From: Hawksworthiomyces lignivorus
Lineage: Eukaryota > Ascomycota > Sordariomycetes > Ophiostomatales > Ophiostomataceae
Length of the DNA stretch: 64,000 nucleotides
Direction: 5' to 3'
NCBI GenBank assembly: GCA_002917075.1
Contig: NTMA01000107.1
Coordinates: forward strand, 1-64,000
The translations under genes were made by a program, and so were the position numbers. The notes under the pieces were generated by a model, which ran no database searches, was not told the origin of the DNA, and saw nothing but the letters and a program-made list of their open reading frames with translations. Numbering within the stretch: position 1 is the first letter of the stretch; each line of letters begins with the position of its first letter. Positions 47,745 to 56,139 of this stretch are shown piece by piece.

Positions 47745-48776
47745 ATGTCTGGTGTGTCATTCCGGAAACGAGGGGCCGCGTGCCTGCTCACCTTCCTACT
47801 GCTACCGCTCCTCTACACCCGCCCGGCCCAGGCCAGCGCCAGCGCCCCCTGCTATGACCCGAGCGGCGTCGTCGTGCCGGGCTACTACCCGTGCGACTCC
47901 ACAGCCTACATCACCAACTGCTGTGCGCAGGGCTACACCTGCTTCAGCAACTCGCTGTGCGTAGTGACGGGCGAGTCGGCGGCCTTCCCCAACCTGACGG
48001 TCGGCGCCGTCAGCCGCGCCATGTGCACGAACCCCGAGTGGAACAACCAGATCTGTGGCGACTTCTGCGTAACGGGCGCCGGCGACGACACGGACGGCCA
48101 GATGGTCGCCTGCGGCAACGACCGCTTCTGCTGCCTGGGCGACTACAACGTGGGCGCCTGCAACTGCACCGCGGGCGGCGGCAACTTTGTCGTCAACGCC
48201 GGCAAGGCCCAGACCATTATCGGCGAGTCCACCTCCTTTACGGGCACTACCGTGTCCTACTCGACGTCGCCGCTGCCGACGCCCACGTCGCCCACGACGA
48301 CCAAGACGACGGGCACGGCCAAGGGACCCAAGACGACCGGCACCGCCACCGCGACGCCGGGTGCCAGCGGCAGCGCCGCCTCCGCCGCCGCCTCCGAGTC
48401 GTCTGCTGCTGCCGCCTCCGAGTCCGCTGCTGCTGCCTCTTCCAGCGCTGCCGCCGCTGCCAGCGCCAGCGCCAACGCGGTCGCGGCCGCCACCAGCAGG
48501 CGCAACCGCAACATCGGCATCGGCGTCGGCGTCGGCGTCGGCGTGGCGGCGCTTGCTGCTGCCATCGCCGCGTTCTGCGTCTGGCGCAACAAGAACATCC
48601 AGAACCGCAAAAACTACGTGGTGCCCCTCGAGCCCGTCGTCGGCCCAACCGACGAGCTTGGCCAGCAGCTGGCCCGCGAAGACCAGACGCACCAGCCGCT
48701 GGGCGGGTACAACGACAACGACGATCTGCCCCCGCCGCCAGTACCATACCCAGACATGCGCCAGACCCGGGGCTAG
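47745..48776 (+). CDS. Secreted/membrane-anchored Cys-rich surface protein
   Basis: Single exon for 343 residues. A signal peptide is visible at 1-30: basic start SFRKRG, hydrophobic core AACLLTFLLLPLLY, then a likely cut after QASA. The mature N-terminal domain (about 33-155) has about 14 Cys, including CC pairs (TNCCAQGYTCF, RFCCLGDYN), and NLT and NCT glycosylation sequons. A Ser/Thr/Ala/Pro linker follows, then one transmembrane segment (about 257-280; GIGVGVGVGVAALAAAIAAF) and a short cytoplasmic tail with basic residues (WRNKNIQNRK) and a Pro-rich end. This type I layout (Cys-rich ectodomain, stalk, single helix) is common among fungal cell-surface proteins, some of which sense wall stress; no function is known here. 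ATG at 47745 was preferred over 47652, whose 31 extra Lys-rich residues would bury the signal peptide. Confidence 0.75.
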   Translation: MSGVSFRKRGAACLLTFLLLPLLYTRPAQASASAPCYDPSGVVVPGYYPCDSTAYITNCCAQGYTCFSNSLCVVTGESAAFPNLTVGAVSRAMCTNPEWNNQICGDFCVTGAGDDTDGQMVACGNDRFCCLGDYNVGACNCTAGGGNFVVNAGKAQTIIGESTSFTGTTVSYSTSPLPTPTSPTTTKTTGTAKGPKTTGTATATPGASGSAASAAASESSAAAASESAAAASSSAAAAASASANAVAAATSRRNRNIGIGVGVGVGVAALAAAIAAFCVWRNKNIQNRKNYVVPLEPVVGPTDELGQQLAREDQTHQPLGGYNDNDDLPPPPVPYPDMRQTRG

Positions 48777-49142
48777 GCGCACGCTGGGGAGCGAGAGAAG
48801 ACGCCAGAGAGAGGCGGTCGATGACAGATAGGGCGGTTTTGATAATTTCAAATTTGCGACTTTGCAGTGAGCGATGCTCTTTGATTGCGATAATATTTCC
48901 ACTAATACAGCATATGATTTCTTTTCTTTTCTTTTTTTTTTTTTTTCTTTTTTTTTTTTAGCAACTTTCATCCGCAGTTGGGAACGGCGTAGAGAAAAGC
49001 CAATATTTAACACACTGAAGAGACGGTGGAGCTGCACACCGAGTACCCCCCTCCTCTCACTCTATGTACATAGTTTGTGCATGTAATTACATTCCTTAAT
49101 GACTCGTTGAATCATTTCTCATTGCCCACCTTGCAAGCTACG
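48777..49142. other. Convergent 3' spacer with long T run
   Basis: About 370 bases between two convergent stop codons. It contains T-rich runs at 48918-48959. Confidence 0.5.
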
Positions 49143-50578
49143 TCAGCGTCCCATCTGCTCATCGAGCCAGTCGAGCAGTTCTCGCTGGCCAACCGCATTA
49201 AGCTCGAATGGGTCTTCGTCGTTCCGCGCCTTGCCGACTTCGAAGACCCGTACTCTCTGCTCTGCCTCTGTGCTGCGTATTTCCACGTCGTGTTCTTGTC
49301 TCTGGAGAGAGTAGAGGTATTCTTCGTGGAGAGACTGGTGCGCGCGCCGTCTCTTCATCTCGACCTTGTCGACGCTGCGCCGCATCAGGCTGGCGAGTTC
49401 TTCTGCCTGTGTCGCGTAGGAGTTGTTGGCATTTGTTGCCTCGGGGATCTTTCGAGGCCGTTTGCTCATTCCACCCTCCACCACTCTCGATTTGCGTGCC
49501 TTCTTTGGCTCGTCAGATGGCAACGGCGGTGGCGCGGGCTCGTGCAGCAAAAGCGCCGGGGGAATTACCAGAGTTGATCGCAACGGCGGAAACCCAAGGT
49601 AGGCTTTGCGCGTTGTGCCCAACGTCTCCGTTGTGACCGTCTTCCCAGGTGCTTCGCTGGCAGGATCGTCTTCGCGCTCATCACGATTTTCCTTTATTTC
49701 TTCCATCTCTGTCACACCTGCCTCCTCTGTTCCCGTGGTGATGTCTCTCTCGAAACTTAGGGGCGGGAGAAGATGGCCTGTCGTGCGGAAAAGCAGGCTC
49801 GAGCTCGCGAAAGAATCAAATAAATCGCCTGGCGACCGAAACAGGGACGGAAGTGCAAAAGTGCCGGGGGTAGCATTGTTCACGGCCGCGGTGTCGTCTG
49901 CCACGGGAACACCGTCCGCTGTCGTTCCAACGAACGCAGTCCAGTTGTAGATGCCGTTGTAGGCAGCCACGCCTCGTATGGCCACGCGCTCTGTCGGATG
50001 AGTCTCGGTCAGAGCCAGGGCGGTAGCGAGCCCGGCGCCTAGATGTGATCCGTACACATACAGATCTCTTCGCTGGTGATGGCGCCGGCCGTCGGGCGAG
50101 CGATTCGGCACAGACCAAGACAGCGGCGGGGCGAGATGTTTCTTGATCCAGTCGTAGCCAAACAAGACGTCGTGGAGGGCCGTCGGCCACAGACGCGAGG
50201 GAGCCGGATCACCATTCGCGTCCGTCTGGCCCTTGGCTGCTGCAAACCATCGGTAGTGAATGGCCACGACCGGATAGTTCTGGCGGAGAAGAAACTCGGG
50301 CGGAGCTTTCCAATTGGTCACTGGTTCTTCTTCTGCAGACACTCTTGCGGCCTCCTCTCTTTCTGCCGACTCCTCTCTAGCATCTTGAAGCCGCGGAAAA
50401 GGTGGCAAGTAGAGCAGGACAGGTGTCGTCGGTGGGTGCTCCAGAACATTGTAGAGACTTATTTCCTCTCATGTTAATATTTTAGGAAATGTACATGAAA
50501 AATATATATATGGAGCAAAAACACACCTCACGGTGATATGGCCAGACGAGGCACACTGTACGGAAACATGTTCCACAT
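49143..50578 (-). CDS. Alpha/beta-hydrolase-like protein with degenerate nucleophile elbow
   Basis: Proposed exons 50578-50532 (MWNMFPYSVPRLAIS) and 50457-49143, split by a 74-nt intron (donor GTGAGG, branch-like ATTAAC, acceptor AAG) and giving 453 residues. Without this exon the frame has no ATG at its 5' end. The core reads LYNVLEHPPTTPVLLYLPP, NYPVVAIHYRW, WPTALHDVLFGYDWIKKHL, LYVYGSHLGAGLATALALTE and GVAAYNGIYNW, the layout of the alpha/beta hydrolase_3-like group found in many ascomycetes. The elbow is GSHLG instead of GxSxG, so the usual serine position is His and ordinary esterase activity is doubtful. The C-terminal third leaves the fold: a basic stretch (KKARKSRVVEGGMSKRPRK), then a charged helix rich in Glu/Arg that may form a coiled coil. 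Function unknown. Confidence 0.6.
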
Positions 50579-52778
50579 GAGATGTAGCGCTTGCAAACGC
50601 TCTGAAGAATATTCGCGATGACGCTCTACGCGCTCTTGGTGGCCACGCCTGTGATGCTTTGGTCACGGTGCAAGCCAGCCCAATAAGACGTTGAACAGCT
50701 TCTAGACGTGGCTGAGATCGTGGTCGCCAACTGTGCTGTACGACGCCATCGCATATGCTTAGGGTATGTGACCTCATGGCCGCTCTTCGAGGCAAGACGT
50801 GTTTCCAAGCCTCATAGACCAAGAGCTTCGCTCAGAACTGAGCTTCTACACCCAGCTACCCCTACTTCCAGCTAGCCCAGAGCTTGGCTCCCCTTATGCC
50901 ACACCATAAAGGTCACGGATATGGAACAGATCCGGGCATTAAATGCTAGTCTGAGTCTTGTCACGCAGCTGAAGAGGAACGCGTCTAGGCTTGGCTTATC
51001 CACCTAGTGGTGCACCTGGAACAAGAGCGAATCGGGGCACTAGTATAGGAAACGAGTTCCTGGGAGAGACGCGAGTATTATGAAAGAACACAAACCGAAA
51101 CCAAGACCCAGAAACCCAGCTCTGAAGAGCTCTCGATTAGTGCGTTGCTGTTAGCGGATTTGAACCTGAGAAGCTGATTTGCTTTGCCGTTGTCGCTAGT
51201 GTACTCCGTACAGGATGCAAGATAAAAGCTCCCTGCACTCGGTGCTCGTACGAGGATTAACTCTGCCAAGTCTGCCTGCCACCCAGTTGGAACGGTTTGT
51301 GGTGTCGAGGGTGTCTTTCAATACGAATTTCACGTGGCGGCACTTCTGCGCGCCGAGAAAGTTCTGTGTGGACAACCAATAGTGGCTGGTTGTTACTCAA
51401 CATGGACTGGCAGCCAGCCACTCACAGGCTATAGAGCGAGACAGCCTAAGCCTCTTATGCCCTGAAAAAGAGCGATTTTGCCACTATTCTCTATTCCCAA
51501 AAGAGCTCAAAATGCTTTAATTTGCTCTGTCTGCTATCTATTAGCACGAGTACAGTACGAGCACTTGTATTCCTGCGTTGACGACCAAAGGGAGAGACCC
51601 TGTACATATGTACTCCGTAATCTGAGAATCCGTATCTCGGGTCGTCAGGGTCGTCAGGGTCTCCAGGGTCTCAGGGTACTTTGGTCCGACCCAACCGGCA
51701 CGAATTTTCCGTAGCATTCAGCGAAGACACGCCCGCGCGGCTCTACAGTAAGTATTGTCCATTACTGTCTTTGCCCCAATCGTCAGCCCACAATTGGACA
51801 GCAGCCGAGTTTGCGGGGAATGCAAGACGGCTGGCACGGAAGCATTGGAAAACACCTCAAAAGTAAAAGTACCTACCAGCTTGCTAAGAGCTTGAGAGAA
51901 ATACTCATTACTCGTGCTCGTACTATTCCGTCTGCATATTAGCACGGGCGTGGTGTTTGCGCATATTTGTTCTGCACGAAGGGACCATAATTTATCGAGA
52001 TCCAGACGATCTAAAAAGAGAAGCCGCTAATGGCTGCTCTTTCACGTCATCGCTCCAAAAGTCACTCGCACTACTGCCAAGAAACATTAGTGGGTCTGCA
52101 GATACTCTGTGGACTTATTTGCATCCGCATCCTCTTCTTCCCTGATGGTTTTCTTTTGAGTGTGTCTTGCTAGAAGGGTCTCTCTCTAATCTCTAATTCT
52201 TTATTCCCTCCTTTCTTGTCTTGCCGTTGAACCCCGTCTTATTTCTATTGTGCTCCCCTACTTTTTTTGGAGTTTATCTAATTTTTTGAGCCGTTTTTTT
52301 TCTTAGCAATTGCTTGATTTGTGGTGCGTCCGGCGTCCCCAGACTATCTGCACATCTTCTCATCCCTCACGTCTCACGTGTTGCATGAGCTTGGGAGTAT
52401 TTCGCAGCCACAAACTACGGCTAGGACAAAAAAGACGCATAAAGAAGATAAGACCTCCCGAAGGAGGGACATAGACACAGGAGGGAGGGTAGCTCACGGA
52501 AAGCTGCGAGGACATGCTGAGATACCACAAACGCCGCAAGTACGCTTTAGTGATAATGCAGGCGCCGTGACTGGCACTTCTGAGCAGATGATGGATCAAA
52601 CATCGATGAGACCATCTCGTGCGCTCTTGATCCTGCTCTACCTCTTCTTCAACATCTATCCCTCGCCTTGAACAACTGGTGTCTTCGAGGAGAGACACAC
52701 TCCCTCGGTTCCTCGGGTCCTCAGGTGCCCAAACAACCTCCCAACACATCATCCCCTCCCCTCTCTTCCTCTTTCGGC
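50579..52778. other. 2.2 kb gene-free upstream region of the hydrolase-like and TOK genes
   Basis: Divergent spacer. It holds two exact TACTCCGTA motifs (51202-51210 and 51611-51619) and a 9-bp minisatellite (51634-51677). The part from about 52140 to 52778 is pyrimidine-rich then mixed and should include the leader of the potassium channel gene. No convincing frame. Confidence 0.5.
51634..51677 (+). repeat. Five-unit 9-bp minisatellite (consensus CGTCAGGGT)
   Basis: Units: ATCTCGGGT, CGTCAGGGT, CGTCAGGGT, CTCCAGGGT, and an 8-base CTCAGGGT. The last two units are close to the CTCTAGGGT unit of the array at 37483-37545. Confidence 0.72.
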
Positions 52779-55729
52779 ATGGATGACTCGGCGGGAGAGA
52801 ATGTGGCCGCATATGTGTCCCAGATCGACAAGGTCGGCCAGCCTCAGTCGCCTTCACGCCACAACAGCATGGCTTCCCCAAACAGCACGGACCGCGATGA
52901 CGGCAGCCACCTCAACACCCTCGATAGACTTGTCAGCCGCCACCGACCTCGTAGCTTCCGCAGCCTCGACAGTCATCGCAGTGCCTTACCACCGCTGGAT
53001 TACACTGTGAGCCGTCGTGCCAGCACGGCTGTTGGTGCTAAGCCGACCAAAAATGAAGATTACAACATGCTGCCAAGTCGCTGGTGGTTTGCCGCCTCGG
53101 CATTTCCAATGGCCGCCGGCACGCTCGGCCCTGTTGCCTCCGCTTTCAGTATCTGCGCCCTTGTCCGCCCATGGAGGCAGGAGATCCTGCCGGGGCTGAC
53201 CATCGATGATGCCGTCTTTATAGACGATCCCGTCTGGTATGTGTGCTGCTTCCCTGCCTCTCTGTTCTCGATGCGATGCTGACCAACTAGGCTGACCACT
53301 ATCAACGCGGTCCAGCTCGTTATTGCTCTCGTCGCCAACCTTTTTCTGCTTCTGAATATGGCCCGCCGCATCCGCTTTTCTATTGCCCAGCCTATCACAA
53401 TGGTTGGATGGTAAGCTTCGTTCCTCAATTCACATACGCTACGCGCTTTCTCTGTGTGCTTTCTTTTGCCTCTTTATCTAACTTTCTTCAAAGGTTCTTC
53501 TCTTCACTCTCACTGATTGCCTTGACTGCCACCGCATGTGGACCCCTTCAGGATGGGATCGACCCAGAAAAGCATCTTGTGTGGTCCCAGGCGTTCTATT
53601 ACGGAATCTACTCCGCTGTCCTCTACATGGTTGTCGCTTCGCTAATGGTCGTCACCTTCTTTGGCGCCTGGTCGGGCCACTATGCCAAGGACTTTCAGCT
53701 CTCAAACAGCCAACGGACCTTGATGCTGCAGACAATCATGTTCCTCATGTATCTGCTCATTGGAGCCTTGATCTTCTCACGCTTGGAAGGCTGGGCGTTT
53801 CTGGATGCCGTCTATTGGGCCGACGTCACTCTATTTACCGTCGGTTTCGGCGACTTTGCCGCCCAAACTACGGCTGGCCGCGCCCTCCTCTTTCCGTATG
53901 CATTTATTGGCATCATTAGCCTGGGTTTGGTCATCGGCTCCATCCGCAGCCTCGCACTTGAACGTGGCAAGCGCCGCCTCGACGCACGTATGACGGAAAA
54001 AAACCGTCGCAAGTTTCTGATGCGCATGGCCAAAGGGGGTGACGATGGCATCTTGCAGCCGATTCACGACGACGGCAACGCAGACGAGCACCACTCTACT
54101 TACAGCAGTCCGCGGAATATGGCTGGCCTTACCGAGTACGAGCGGCGCGAAGAAGAATTCAACATTATGCGCAAGATTCAACAAAACGCCGCCCGCAAAC
54201 GCCGCTGGCTTGCCATGGCTACCTCGGGCGGCACTTGGATTGTTCTTTGGCTCGTCGGCGCCTGGGTTTTCCAGTCTTGCGAACACCCGTACCAAGGATG
54301 GAACTACTTTGACGGCTTTTACCTGGCTTTTGTGAGTCTGACCACCATGGGCTACGGTGACATGGTGCCCAAGTCCAATGCCGGCAAGTCTTTCTTTGTC
54401 TTCTGGTCCTTGCTGGCCCTCCCAACCATGACAGTCCTCATCTCAAACGCCGGCGACACCATCGTAAAGGGTGTGAGCGATGCCACGGATGCCATTGGTC
54501 GAATTACCATTCTGCCCGGCGAGCGCGGTCTGAAGCGGGATTTCAAGGAACTCGTACGCGCACTGACTTGCGGTGCTATATTTGAGGATGTGGATATTGA
54601 AGATATGCCTCCAGGCTTGCTAGGCGCGGCTCAGCCGACAGAAGATGAGCGAGCAGAGTCAGAAGTGGAACAGGAAGAGGCCGATGAAGAGGAGGCAGAA
54701 GAAATTGTCGACGAAACGGAACGTGAAGCAAAGACTGACGAGGGTTCCGACGATACCGAAGCAGCAGAAGGAAGCGGCGGCGGCGGCAATGAGAATGCCA
54801 GAAATGACAACAGCATAGACAAAGAGACTGCAGACGCAGCAGGCTTCAACGAAAAGCAAGGACCGCCTGAGGACGCTTCTCAGGAGCCGAAAACGGGCCG
54901 CGATCCATCGCTTCCGCAAAGGACGCATTCAAGCACGACGCTAAACAGCAACCAGACATGGGCGATAGCTGGAGGACACGCTCCATACAGGTCTCACAGT
55001 GCGGGCCAACTGGGTTCTCTGCGCGGACGTCAGGCAAGAGGCACAGGAGCAACAGGTTCCAATAAAGTGATGGGCTATCCTCTTGGTTCCATATCTACTA
55101 TATCTGTGCCTCGCTCGAATCTCCCACAAGAGCTACCGCCCACGCGGGCCGAGTACCACTGCGTGCTGATAGAGGAGATTGCTCGTGTCACCGAGCACTT
55201 GCGCCATACACCGCCGCGCAAGTACACTTTCCAGGAATGGGCCTGGTACCTCAAGCTGATCGGTGAAGACGAGCGCAATGCCGACCTGCACCGCAGGGCA
55301 CAGGCCCTTCCCAGAAAGAAAAGCAACGGCGACGGGGGCGGCAATGGCAAAGACAATGGCAAAGGCAATGGCAAAGACCATGGCGAAGACCATGGCGAAG
55401 ACCATGGCAAAGGCCATGGCGAAGACCATGGCAAAGGCCATGGGGGAAGTCGGGAAGTCAATCTGAATCCTGACAACGAAGACCCGTCACACCTTCAGTG
55501 GAGCTGGGTTGGCGCCCGCAGCCCGCTGATGGGGGGCCAGGAGGAAGCCGAGTGGATTCTGGACAAGCTCACAAGGCGGCTACAAGCAGAACTCCGAGCC
55601 GTGCGCGATATGAGCTACGAGGAAGAGCTGAGACGGCAAGAGCAGGAGCAGGAGCAGGACCCCAATCCATACAGCTTCTCGGCCCATATAAGTCGACGAG
55701 AGACACATCCAATTGAAGAGGAACCTTAG
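52779..55729 (+). CDS. tok1: TOK1-like outward-rectifying potassium channel (two pore domains)
   Basis: Three exons, 52779-53236, 53291-53410 and 53494-55729, with introns of 54 and 83 nt (donors GTATGT and GTAAGC), giving 937 residues. Fungal TOK channels sit in the plasma membrane, have eight transmembrane segments with two pore loops, and release K+ on depolarisation (family knowledge). The eight segments are visible: about 105-132, 155-175, 190-205, 220-248, 270-290, 320-345, 445-465 and 490-515. Selectivity filters are TVGFGD (residues 308-313) after segment 5 and TMGYGD (477-482) after segment 7. Both introns fall in the membrane region and keep the Trp codons at their joins. The cytoplasmic tail is long, with a Glu-rich stretch (about 575-625), a 12-bp repeat coding GKDHGED-like units (55343-55444), and a conserved YHCVLIEEIARVTEHLR / YTFQEWAWYLKLIGEDE block. 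Confidence 0.93.
55343..55444 (+). repeat. In-frame 12-bp tandem repeat in the TOK channel tail
   Basis: About eight and a half copies of a unit like ATGGCAAAGACC / ATGGCGAAGACC, coding alternating GK(D/G)N, GEDH and GKGH. The length is a multiple of three, so copy-number changes stay in frame. Confidence 0.85.
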
Positions 55730-56139
55730 GAAAGGAAACCATCTCGTATTGTTGTGTTCTGCATCGAACTGTTCTAATACAACTGTGTATTTATCGGCTA
55801 TATTGCATATCATTTGGGTCCAGGATATCCCGGTGGGCAAGGAATCTTTCTTTGTGCCCTCGTTGGACCCATCTTACTATTCATAATACTCTTTTAATCG
55901 TTTGTGGTGGCTTTTTTGTTGCTGTCCCGTTGGAAAGCATATGCCATTGGAACTTCTTGATTCAGGGATTGGTACAGCGAGGTATTCGCTGCCGTGGAAA
56001 CATTGGAGTTGGAAATAAATACCGGTATATCTTGATAAACTTATTTTGGAGATGAATAAACTGCTTTCTCAATAAAAATCAACAATATACACGCGAGAGC
56101 CTTGAAAAGAAAAAAAAAATTCATTGTTTATATTCTGCC
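55730..56139. other. Convergent 3' spacer between the TOK and GH2 genes
   Basis: About 410 bases, AT-rich. AATAAA sequences on the plus strand at 56055-56060 and 56071-56076 may serve the channel transcript. Confidence 0.5.

Noticed and set aside
51150..51175. GGTTCAAATCC on the minus strand, a tRNA B-box match
   Set aside because: The flanking bases do not form a T-stem or acceptor stem, and no A-box lies at the right distance.
52140..52680. Additional coding exon upstream of the potassium channel
   Set aside because: The frame open from 52668 into the gene has no supporting motif before MDDSAGEN; the upstream frames look like leader sequence.
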